Source of the DNA: Bacteroidales bacterium
GTDB taxonomy: Bacteria > Bacteroidota > Bacteroidia > Bacteroidales > WCHB1-69
Assembly (NCBI GenBank): GCA_031257735.1
Contig: JAIROC010000152.1
Location: 1 to 11,453, forward strand
Length of the DNA stretch: 11,453 bases
Direction: 5' to 3'
Positions within the stretch are counted from its first letter, which is position 1; each line of letters starts with the position of its first letter. The notes beneath the pieces are model-generated. The model was not told where the DNA came from, did no database searches, and was given only the letters and a program-made list of their open reading frames with translations. Of the stretch, positions 1 through 6,467 are shown in pieces. The translations under genes and the position numbers were made by a program.

Positions 1-1
1 C

Positions 2-109
2 TACTTCACCTATCGTAACAATATCGAAGTCGGAGAAGCACAAATTATTATTCACGGTAAAGGTAAATATACAGGTACATATACCTCTACATTTCACATA
101 ACTAATTGA
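2..109 (+). CDS. 3' end of a repeat-domain surface protein (partial)
   Basis: An open frame enters from the left edge and stops at TGA 107-109, giving 35 residues of a C-terminus. The tail contains YRNNIEVGEAQIII followed by GKGKYTGTYTSTFHI. This pattern (a Y.NN..VG.A beta strand, then G.G.YTGT and an aromatic-rich last strand) is typical of the small Ig-like/MBG-like beta-sandwich repeats found in tandem in large secreted Bacteroidetes surface proteins. That assignment is from memory of the family; only the last half domain is visible. No T9SS sorting domain follows it, so the protein simply ends in this repeat. The gene runs convergently toward the minus-strand SprB-like gene. The missing upstream part decides what the whole protein is. 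Confidence 0.55.
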   Translation, partial: YFTYRNNIEVGEAQIIIHGKGKYTGTYTSTFHITN

Positions 110-150
110 AAATTGAAAATTGAAAGAACAAGTGAACAAGTAGACAGGGA

Positions 151-174
151 ACGAGGTAGAACCTCGTCCGAACA
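151..174. repeat. Dispersed palindromic repeat, copy 1
   Basis: The 24 bases here are identical to 6089-6112. Within it, ACGAGGT and ACCTCGT (151-157 and 161-167) form a perfect 7-bp stem with a 3-base AGA loop. It is one member of a hairpin-forming family; a diverged copy lies at 6060-6079. Confidence 0.8.
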
Positions 175-217
175 AAGATGACATGTCGGTAAAACGGTGG
201 AATAATCTTCTGATATT

Positions 218-340
218 GACATGTCATCCCTACAGGATTTTATTGACTGCTACCATTTTTTCTACCGACATATCATCCCTACGGGATTTTTTGACTGCGA
301 ATGTGCCATTTCCTTCTACCGACATGTCATCCCTACGGGA
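218..340. repeat. Three irregular copies of a ~20-30 bp direct repeat
   Basis: The unit GACATGTCATCCCTACGGGA, or a one- or two-base variant, starts at 218, 267 and 321. The first two copies also share the downstream GATTTT(a/t)TTGACTGC part; the second and third share an upstream CTACC. Start-to-start spacing is 49 and 54 bases. An inverted partial copy (TGACATGTCGGTA) lies at 179-191, so the block is flanked by opposite-facing ends. Copies are imperfect and spacing is uneven, which argues against a CRISPR array. I recall similar sequences between genes in other Bacteroidetes, but could not check. Confidence 0.7.
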
Positions 341-341
341 G

Positions 342-408
342 GTTGTGTGAAAAGTATCTTCGCAACAATCAACGCCGTCATTGCGACGAAAATACTTTTC
401 ACACAGCC
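342..408. repeat. Long imperfect inverted repeat (MITE-like or terminator)
   Basis: TGTGTGAAAAGTAT at 344-357 pairs perfectly with ATACTTTTCACACA at 392-405. Inside, CGCAA (361-365) pairs with TTGCG (381-385), giving a nested stem. The loop side carries a 22-base segment (361-382) that recurs exactly at 5961-5982. The element sits 52 bases past the stop codon of the minus-strand SprB-like gene, so it may act as its transcription terminator, but there is no clear T-tract on either side. A small non-autonomous mobile element is an equally good reading. No target-site duplication is obvious. Confidence 0.6.
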
Positions 409-459
409 TCTTTCGTTCATTCGTTTACTCAATTTGGTGATGTCTCGGTAAGATATATT

Positions 460-3447
460 CTATTTCAGCACGGTTATTTGTCCTATAAATTCATATTTCT
501 GACCTGTGAAATCCCTGACTGTTATTCTGTAAGAATATACTGTATTTGGAGCGACTTGTTTTCCGTCTACAGAACCGTCCCATACTTCTTCTGTATCAGT
601 TGTATGGAATATTCTTTGTCCCCATCGGTCAAAAATAGATAACTGATACCCTTCTTTTGAATATTCCGACATTTCGGGTTTCCAAGTATCGTTTTTTCCA
701 TCTTCATTGGGCGTAAACATATTCGGAATAAAAACATTCAATTCTTCGTAAACATGAATAATCTTTGAGATCGTATCCGTACAGCCATTTTCATCTGTCA
801 CTTCCAATAAGATTTGATAGTCCCCGGACGCTTCATACAAATAGTATACAATTCTTCCTGTCTGTATATTGCCGTCTCCCATAGACCAATTCGATGTTTT
901 AATCGTACCTTGCGAGATGTCTGTTAAGGTAAAGATTGTATTATTTGCCACATTATAGGAATTAGATTCAAAATTGGCAACAGGTCCATTAACATGATCT
1001 ATTTCTATCGTATCCTCCACCGTACAAATCTCATCGACAACAATTACTATATATGTACCTGCTTTTAATCCTGTTAATACGGGAGAAGTATCATTGCGTC
1101 CTTCCCATCGATATTCAAGAGTTTCTGGTCTCTCGCTATTTACAGTAAGGGAAATAGTTCCATCTTCTCTTTGACAGGTTTCAGGGGTTTTGGTTACGGT
1201 TATTATCGGATTGGGATAAGCCCCTAATTCAATATCCATCTGTGCTTGACATCCGTTTGCATCTACTATTGTTACAGTGTAAGTTCCTGCTTTGAGAGAG
1301 GATATCATATTGCTTGTATCCTGTTCTCTTCCCGTACTCCACGTAATTTTAGGGGAAACAGCATCTTTGGGAGTAATCCAAATAAACCCATTTTCGTTTT
1401 CACATGATTCCAGACTCGTACTAGTCAATTCGATATAGGGAGTTGGTGTTGCCGTTACAGTAATAGTATCGGCAGTAATACAGCCAACATTATCGATAAC
1501 TGTTATCCGATATACTCCAGCCTTCAGGTCGAAGGCGCTATCCGAAGAAGCTACTAAAGTATTGTCTTCTTCTCTGATTTCAAATTTATAAGGAGGAATG
1601 CCCCCGATTGCTGTGAGTTTGAGAGAACCGTTATCTAATCCGCAAGTAGTAGGTTTTTGCGTACCTTTGATTTTCAAGGAATCATTTTGTTTTATAACTA
1701 TTGCATCGCGTAAAATACAATTTCTCGCATCCACCGCCTCAAAAAAATAAGTACCTGCTATCAAATCTATATACATAGCTCCGTTTATATTTCCTGAATC
1801 AATGAATGAATTTCCGTTTGCATCTAATAATATCCAATAAAAAGAATGGTACGGTGATTGTCCTCCTGAGATGGAACCATGTGAAAAATATCCTGTTGCC
1901 TGCCCGTAGCAATCTACATCTTTTATTGTTACTTCCATTTTGGGTTTCAAAGGAGTAACGATAAAAGTATCCCGAGCAAAACATCCAGCGCTGTCTTTTG
2001 ATGTAAGAAAATAGGTTCCGGGTCCATATATTACAAGAGAATCTCCTGTTGCAGTATGTACTACTTTATTCGAGTCTTCCCACGTCCATGTATGTTCAAT
2101 AAATTCAGATCTAACCGCAACAGCCGTTAAGTAAGCGGAATCTCCTGCGCATAATTGGTTTTCGCCTTCTATTTTAATTCTTGGAGATGGATAAATCGTA
2201 ATACGGTGATTTGTTCTTCCTTTTGAGGTATCAATACATCCATTTTCAGCCGTAACCGTTAAACGTATAACATATTCAACAGGTTCATTTTGTTCTGGAT
2301 CAGGAAAAGTAAAAGTAAATAAGGAATCATAAGAAACAACATCCAATCCCAGAATTTCCCATAAGATAGTTTCTTTTTTACTGTTTTTCACAGTAGACAA
2401 ATCTACAAAAGTAGCTGTGCGCGAACAGGTGTCATACCAATTTTCAAAATCATGTAAAACAACAGGCACTTCTCCATTTTCATCCATAATACCATAAACA
2501 AAATCTGCATCGATAGATGTTTTATCAACGATGGTACGCAATGTTGCAGAACATTCGTCCTTTAATGCAGATTTTACAGCACATACAAATTCTTCTCCAT
2601 CGATAGGGTCTGGAACTACAATATTTTGATGTTGCCGTCCATTTCCTTCAATTATCCACGAAGGGTTACTGCTTCTTGTCCATTTGTACCATACAAATCC
2701 ATCGGGGGCGCGCATACGTGCTGCAGGTTGTCCATCGCAATACATCAGGTCTATGGTCATCGGTCGGCATTCTCCTACGATATAAGCGTAGCCAAAATGT
2801 CCCGATAATGTACAGTCTCTTGTTTCGAAATATATTTTTATTTTTTGTCCTATCATTGGCTCAAGACTGAACCCGACCGTAGTCCAATTACGTGCTAAAA
2901 AGGTGGTGGTTTTACATGCTAAATCGGTTAATTCTTGAGATGCTGTAAAATTCACATTGCCACAGGGAAGAATAGAACTTGGAATTTCTCTACCTGTACT
3001 GTCTTTTATGGTCATAGAGAATTGTGGTTGTTCTGAGGCGTCATGACTTGGGTCTTCCATAGCCCATGCAAAATGCAGTATCAGTAAAGAATTTGTACTG
3101 TCTATTGTCATGGTATATTCGAGCGCTTCCATTTCTGCGCCTGTGACTTCATTGCCTAATTTTGTAGAATAATTAAATCCTGTCGGGACTTTTGGAATAG
3201 ACACACATCGTTCATCCTGTATTTGGTTTGTCATTATAAGTTGCCGTGCATCCATAATGGAGTGTCTGCCGGCAGTTGGAGAAGATGGATCTATACGAAT
3301 ACCACTACTACATGATCCTATATACGCTTGCCAATACGTGAAGTTTGCCATTGAGAAATTCAAATTCGGACATTGTGCTTGCAGGCTGATTGGCATAAAA
3401 CCTAACATGCTTAAAATTAATCCCGTTGATACATATAATCTTTTCAT
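460..3447 (-). CDS. SprB-repeat/PKD protein with T9SS type B sorting domain
   Basis: This is a 995-residue secreted protein. Residues 1-25 form a signal peptide (MKR, hydrophobic core, cleavage near LQAQ-C). Residues 26-228 are a cysteine-containing, jelly-roll-like N-terminal region of unknown role. Residues 312-420 look PKD-like, and 423-500 Ig-like (GTYFLTSKDSAGC). Four SprB-type repeats follow at about 505-588, 591-667, 671-741 and 748-816, each ending in an (A)GTY.(v)TV.D..GC-type signature. A PKD domain is at 823-900 (W-x-MGDG). Residues 903-995 match the gliding motility-associated C-terminal domain, with FIPNMFTPNEDGKND, IFDRWGQRIF, WDG and an end in FIGQITVLK. In known cases this type B domain directs export through type IX secretion to the cell surface. 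SprB itself is a gliding adhesin thousands of residues long; this protein is far shorter, so an adhesin role is inferred, not shown. No PorP/SprF-like partner gene lies in the window. Confidence 0.9.
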   Translation of the reverse strand: MKRLYVSTGLILSMLGFMPISLQAQCPNLNFSMANFTYWQAYIGSCSSGIRIDPSSPTAGRHSIMDARQLIMTNQIQDERCVSIPKVPTGFNYSTKLGNEVTGAEMEALEYTMTIDSTNSLLILHFAWAMEDPSHDASEQPQFSMTIKDSTGREIPSSILPCGNVNFTASQELTDLACKTTTFLARNWTTVGFSLEPMIGQKIKIYFETRDCTLSGHFGYAYIVGECRPMTIDLMYCDGQPAARMRAPDGFVWYKWTRSSNPSWIIEGNGRQHQNIVVPDPIDGEEFVCAVKSALKDECSATLRTIVDKTSIDADFVYGIMDENGEVPVVLHDFENWYDTCSRTATFVDLSTVKNSKKETILWEILGLDVVSYDSLFTFTFPDPEQNEPVEYVIRLTVTAENGCIDTSKGRTNHRITIYPSPRIKIEGENQLCAGDSAYLTAVAVRSEFIEHTWTWEDSNKVVHTATGDSLVIYGPGTYFLTSKDSAGCFARDTFIVTPLKPKMEVTIKDVDCYGQATGYFSHGSISGGQSPYHSFYWILLDANGNSFIDSGNINGAMYIDLIAGTYFFEAVDARNCILRDAIVIKQNDSLKIKGTQKPTTCGLDNGSLKLTAIGGIPPYKFEIREEDNTLVASSDSAFDLKAGVYRITVIDNVGCITADTITVTATPTPYIELTSTSLESCENENGFIWITPKDAVSPKITWSTGREQDTSNMISSLKAGTYTVTIVDANGCQAQMDIELGAYPNPIITVTKTPETCQREDGTISLTVNSERPETLEYRWEGRNDTSPVLTGLKAGTYIVIVVDEICTVEDTIEIDHVNGPVANFESNSYNVANNTIFTLTDISQGTIKTSNWSMGDGNIQTGRIVYYLYEASGDYQILLEVTDENGCTDTISKIIHVYEELNVFIPNMFTPNEDGKNDTWKPEMSEYSKEGYQLSIFDRWGQRIFHTTDTEEVWDGSVDGKQVAPNTVYSYRITVRDFTGQKYEFIGQITVLK

Positions 3448-3616
3448 GACTGTATTTTTTTATAGTTAAACAAAACATGTACTCTATATATATGACAGTT
3501 TAGTCTTAGGTTTTGTTGCCTGAGCCCCTCATTTTTTTTTGTGGATGATTTTCCTCCTGTTCTCTTTTAGGCTGATATGCTTTCTTTTATCCGTATTTTT
3601 ATTTATTACATAGAAA

Positions 3617-3651
3617 AAGGGATACTCAACGCATAAGGCATTGTATCCCTT
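3617..3651 (-). terminator. Intrinsic terminator after the S46 peptidase
   Basis: AAGGGATAC (3617-3625) and GTATCCCTT (3643-3651) form a perfect 9-bp stem around a 17-base loop. On the minus strand it lies 37 bases past the peptidase stop and is followed by a short T-run. On the plus strand it is followed by TCCTTTTTT-like sequence, so the hairpin could work in both directions, but no plus-strand gene reads into it. Confidence 0.75.
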
Positions 3652-3687
3652 CCTTTTTTAAATATGTCAAATAAACTTAAAAAACTT

Positions 3688-5220
3688 TTATCTTACGATG
3701 GTCATTTCTTCAATCAGATTTTTAGCGCCGGCATATTTATCAATAATAAAGAGCATATATCGAACGTCAAAGTTGATACATCTTTGTAGATTTTCTTCAA
3801 AGTCTATATCACCGGACATGGCTTCACTGTTACCGTCAAAAGCTAATCCGATTAAATGACCTTCTCCATTGATGACAGGCGAACCAGAATTTCCTCCTGT
3901 AATGTCATTATTGGAAATGAAACAAGTTACAATTTCTCCATTTTCATTCACATAGTTACCATAGTCTTTTTTATTGTAAAGGTCTTTTAACTTGGCGGGA
4001 ACGATAAATTCCGTATTTGTTGGGTCTTCTTTTTCCATAACGCCTTTAAGCGTTGTATAATAATGATAGGCAACGGCATCTCTGGGATCGTATTTAAGGA
4101 CATTACCGTAAGTCAAACGAAGGGTAGAATTTGCATCGGGAGCAATATTTTTATCTTTGTTTATCTGAAGAATACCGTCTACAAAAAGACGTTCTCCTTT
4201 TTGTAGGTCTGACATATTCTTTTCAATCAAATCCCATAGATTAAAATACATAGACATGCAATCTATTCCGCTTATGTATGCCAAATCGACTTTAAGCGCT
4301 TTAATATTTGGTTTCTGCAAAAAAGTATAAAATCTGTCTTCATTCGCAAATACTGATTTGGCAAACATTTGTTCCACGTATTTGGTAAAATCACCTTTGT
4401 ATTTCTTTTCTACGGTAAAGAAGAAATCAGGAAAATACGTTCTGTTCGTATTTTTGTAAGCATATTCAAGTAAGGCAATCATTACCTTTTTGTCTGTTTC
4501 GGGATTGTAATCCTTGTAAAATTTTTCACCTCTTACTTTCAATTTATCCGTAAGGTTTTGGATTTTCACGGGGTCTTTCGAGTCTAAGGCGGCTATAAGC
4601 CCGGAAGAATGAAAAGCAAAAAGTAATAATTCAGGACCTGATACAAGCGCTTCTGTTACATACGTCAGCGCTTCCATGTAATCTTTGCGATTGTTGTATC
4701 CTTTTTCGATGAGGGACAGGGTATTTTTGTATTTAGGGTCACTGTTAGCGTTTGCCCATTGCATGTAATTGGCTTCGATTTGTTTTTTTACGTCTATGGT
4801 ATTTAAGTTTTTGAGTGCTTTGTTTTGTTCAAAAGAATACTTCCAATAGTTAGAACAGCTGGCGTATTTGGAAGCATATTGTATTCTTATCTTTTGGGAA
4901 GAAGCCATTTCTTTACGCAGAATATTAATCTTTACATCTCTTATTTCATAGCGTAATTTATTAGTGAGCATTGTTTCTTCTAATCCGTAAGAAGTCAGAA
5001 AACGTTCGGTTGAACCCGGAAATCCCAATATCATGGCAAAATCACCTTCCTGTATTCCTTTGGCGCTTACAGGGAGAAAATGTTTTGGTTTCAACGGAAT
5101 ATTTTCTTTGGAGAAAGCAGCTGGAGAACCGTCTGGCGCGGTATAAATTCTAAACATGGAGAAATCAGCCGTATGACGGGGCCACATCCAATTATCCGTA
5201 TCGCCGCCAAATTTCCCCAT
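3688..5220 (-). CDS. S46 peptidase, C-terminal fragment (catalytic Asp and Ser)
   Basis: This 510-residue frame carries the larger part of the split DPP7-type peptidase: GKFGGDTDNWMWPRH and the catalytic Asp at fragment residue 19, the long alpha-helical insertion of S46 enzymes (about 130-410), and the GNSGSPV serine loop at 444-449. Its first ATG is an internal methionine of the full protein (SSMGKFGG), and the frame is open upstream through KDVRLVGAPPSS, so this is not a natural start. Alone it has no signal peptide and no catalytic histidine, and would not be expected to work. The C-terminus (DKYAGAKNLIEEM region) is complete. Confidence 0.8.
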   Translation of the reverse strand: MGKFGGDTDNWMWPRHTADFSMFRIYTAPDGSPAAFSKENIPLKPKHFLPVSAKGIQEGDFAMILGFPGSTERFLTSYGLEETMLTNKLRYEIRDVKINILRKEMASSQKIRIQYASKYASCSNYWKYSFEQNKALKNLNTIDVKKQIEANYMQWANANSDPKYKNTLSLIEKGYNNRKDYMEALTYVTEALVSGPELLLFAFHSSGLIAALDSKDPVKIQNLTDKLKVRGEKFYKDYNPETDKKVMIALLEYAYKNTNRTYFPDFFFTVEKKYKGDFTKYVEQMFAKSVFANEDRFYTFLQKPNIKALKVDLAYISGIDCMSMYFNLWDLIEKNMSDLQKGERLFVDGILQINKDKNIAPDANSTLRLTYGNVLKYDPRDAVAYHYYTTLKGVMEKEDPTNTEFIVPAKLKDLYNKKDYGNYVNENGEIVTCFISNNDITGGNSGSPVINGEGHLIGLAFDGNSEAMSGDIDFEENLQRCINFDVRYMLFIIDKYAGAKNLIEEMTIVR

Positions 5221-5240
5221 TGATGAAGGAGGAGCGCCTA

Positions 5241-5846
5241 CTAAACGAACATCTTTATAGATAACATATACAAATAAAAAAACTGATTGCTGTTAAACAT
5301 ATCCGCAACATAAGCAGTGTAAAAACTGCCTTCCATTGCCTTGTCTGCAATTTGTTTTGAGATACTGTCTATTGTATTGTTTCTGTCTTTTTCGGACATA
5401 TTATCGTTCAACAGGGCTAAGACTTGATTGGTTACGTCTTCCATTCTAATCAGGATAGAGGCTGTAACGCCCTGATTTGGCAATTCCTGATCTTTTGACA
5501 ATGCCCAAAATCCATCTTGCAAATAATCATGTTCTACGGTAGAGTGTGTCTGTATCATGCTAAATCCGCAATGATGATTGGTTAGAAATAGACCTTGACC
5601 AGAAACTATTTCGCCTGTACAAAAATGACGAAAAGGTCTTCCTTCATTTCCCAGACCAATAATAGCATCTTTGATACTTCCTTTATTTACGCTGTAAATG
5701 TCTTCGGGTGTAAGTTTAAACCCTTTTTGTTTCATTTCCTCATAATTCTTCCCCAGCATGGATAACAACCACATTCCTTCATCTGCAAAAGATACAGATA
5801 TGTTCAATATGAAGATACTACCTACTAAAAATATTATTCTTTTCAT
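5241..5846 (-). CDS. S46 peptidase, N-terminal fragment (signal peptide and His)
   Basis: This 201-residue frame starts at the genuine ATG (MKRIIF, hydrophobic stretch to about residue 20, mature start near DEGMWLL, the conserved beginning of S46 enzymes). It contains CTGEIVSGQG and TNHHCGFS with the catalytic histidine. After MFNSNQFF it goes out of frame at the T7 run and ends with about 12 unrelated residues (YLYMLSIKMFV) at a TAG. If translated it would be exported but lack Asp and Ser, so it would be inactive. Confidence 0.8.
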   Translation of the reverse strand: MKRIIFLVGSIFILNISVSFADEGMWLLSMLGKNYEEMKQKGFKLTPEDIYSVNKGSIKDAIIGLGNEGRPFRHFCTGEIVSGQGLFLTNHHCGFSMIQTHSTVEHDYLQDGFWALSKDQELPNQGVTASILIRMEDVTNQVLALLNDNMSEKDRNNTIDSISKQIADKAMEGSFYTAYVADMFNSNQFFYLYMLSIKMFV

Positions 5847-5896
5847 TTATTTAACCTTTAAATTTATATTACAATTTCTGTTTAATTACGGTCGTG

Positions 5897-5904
5897 CAAA
5901 GATA
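5897..5904 (-). promoter_or_regulatory. -7 promoter box for the S46 peptidase
   Basis: On the minus strand the sequence reads TATCTTTG, a perfect match to the Bacteroidetes -7 consensus TAnnTTTG. It lies 50 bases before the peptidase ATG, which would give an untranslated leader of roughly 40 bases. No convincing TTTG -33 element sits at the usual distance. Confidence 0.6.
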
Positions 5905-5960
5905 CAAATAAATACCTATCTTTTTTCCACTTTCCAAAAAAAGTTTTCACCAATATCCAA

Positions 5961-6017
5961 CGCAACAATCAACGCCGTCATTTGTCTGAATCAGACCCGA
6001 AACGGAGAGCAGCGTTG
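5961..6017. repeat. Nested hairpin repeat sharing 22 bp with 361-382
   Basis: Bases 5961-5982 are identical to 361-382. Around them, ATCAACGC (5968-5975) pairs with GCGTTGAT (6012-6019 region), and GTCTG/CAGAC (5984-5996) forms an inner hairpin with an AAT loop. The flanks differ from the first copy, so the shared core has moved or been kept independently of its stem arms. Confidence 0.6.
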
Positions 6018-6059
6018 ATGATTACTTTTTTATACTTTATAGACAGACACTAATTACTG

Positions 6060-6112
6060 CGCAAGTAGAACCTGCGAGGATAATCCGTACGAGGTAGAAC
6101 CTCGTCCGAACA
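6060..6112. repeat. Two tandem members of the palindrome family
   Basis: Bases 6089-6112 are identical to 151-174 and hold the perfect stem ACGAGGT-AGA-ACCTCGT. A diverged member just before it (6060-6079) has the same GTAGAACC core but with CGCA (6060-6063) facing TGCG (6073-6076) in place of CGAG facing CTCG. The changes on both arms keep the pairing. Confidence 0.7.
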
Positions 6113-6123
6113 GGGGAATTTAA

Positions 6124-6216
6124 ACGGAGTTGTCAGTGTTTAAGTCACAGATAGAAGTTATGGGAAATATCGGGTTGTCAAAACCGTTGATAGCAATTCC
6201 GAAGTATTCGAGATAG
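6124..6216 (+). pseudogene. Possible remnant of a gene's 3' end
   Basis: A frame open from a TAA at 6121 to TAG 6214-6216 encodes 30 residues ending in VMGNIGLSKPLIAIPKYSR. The composition looks protein-like, and a weak terminator hairpin starts exactly at its stop codon. It begins right after the palindrome repeat, as though the repeat had replaced the rest of a gene. Possible starts are TTG 6130, GTG 6136 and ATG 6160. I do not recognise the peptide, and a chance open frame of this length is quite possible. Confidence 0.25.
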
Positions 6217-6238
6217 AGAACTTTTTTCTCTTTTTTTT
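6215..6238 (+). terminator. Weak intrinsic terminator
   Basis: AGAGAA (6215-6220) pairs with TTCTCT (6226-6231) over a CTTTT loop, and the stem runs into a T8 tract (6231-6238). The stem is short and AT-rich. It has no intact gene upstream, which supports the idea of a lost gene here. Confidence 0.35.
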
Positions 6239-6425
6239 ATCCTGAACTCAAGTTATTAATTTTTGTCCAAAGAAAAGGAAATACTATATTTCTATTCTCA
6301 ACTAAATAAAAATCTGTGTGTTTCTTTTTGCTTCTCATGGGACGTTTCAAAAAATATTTACTCGGAATTTATACATACAATAATTATCGAAAAAGGGAGT
6401 TAAAAAATAGTATTATCAGGACTTG

Positions 6426-6467
6426 AGAACTAGGCGAAAGCAGTGTTTCCGCCTAAATTATTGTTCT
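6426..6467 (+). promoter_or_regulatory. Nested hairpin in the probable sulP leader
   Basis: TAGGCG (6431-6436) pairs with CGCCTA (6450-6455), extended inside by AAA/TTT across a single bulged C. Just outside, AGAAC (6426-6430) pairs with GTTCT (6463-6467) across an AT-rich internal loop. The structure ends 71 bases before the sulP ATG. It has no T-tract, so it is not an ordinary terminator, and it does not match any riboswitch I know. A role in leader control or mRNA stability is only a guess. Confidence 0.35.

Larger units (their letters stand above)
110..459. other. Intergenic repeat patchwork, no gene
   Basis: This 350-base gap lies between two convergent genes and holds no convincing coding sequence. 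In order it contains a short AATTGAAA tandem (104-124), a stretch of the degenerate motif AACAAGTGAACAAGTAGACAGG type (127-149), a 7-bp palindrome copied elsewhere in the window (151-174), three copies of a GACATGTCATCCCTACGGGA-like unit (218-340), and a long imperfect hairpin (342-408). The two small open frames here translate the repeats (FYRHVIPTG twice) and are not genes. Confidence 0.7.
3688..5846 (-). pseudogene. dpp7: S46 dipeptidyl-peptidase, DPP7 type, frameshifted
   Basis: The two adjacent minus-strand frames together are one S46 serine dipeptidyl-peptidase. Adding one base at the T7 run at 5276-5282 (plus-strand A7) gives a continuous protein of 719 residues, close to the 712-720 usual for P. 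gingivalis DPP7 and DPP11. The repaired junction reads NQFFLFVYVIYKDVRLVGAP, the expected family sequence. Catalytic residues are all present: His92 in TNHHCG, Asp228 in PRHTADF, Ser654 in GGNSGSP (repaired numbering). The S1-pocket position is Gly (FDGN), which by known family rules fits DPP7 (hydrophobic P1) rather than DPP11 (Arg, acidic P1). Residues 1-21 are a signal peptide, so the enzyme would act in the periplasm, releasing dipeptides from peptide N-termini. Either a recent mutation, a reversible slippage site or a sequencing error explains the break; the rest of the gene shows no decay. Confidence 0.85.

Noticed and set aside
218..340. CRISPR array
   Set aside because: There are only three imperfect units, spacings differ (49 and 54), part of the 'spacer' is itself repeated, and no cas gene is present.
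221..642. Two overlapping plus-strand frames at 221-451 and 301-642
   Set aside because: The first translates the GACATGTCATCCC repeats (FYRHVIPTG twice); the second continues antisense into the SprB-like gene.
3505..3540. Plus-strand terminator-like hairpin CTTAGG/CCTGAG followed by T9
   Set aside because: The stem needs a wobble, the T-run is separated by several bases, and no plus-strand gene lies upstream.
4971..5153. Plus-strand frame within the peptidase region, and similar frames inside the other large genes
   Set aside because: They are shadows of strongly supported genes in other frames.
5758..6018. Plus-strand frame of 86 codons
   Set aside because: It starts antisense to the peptidase signal peptide, crosses that gene's promoter and ends in a repeat block, with no coding character.
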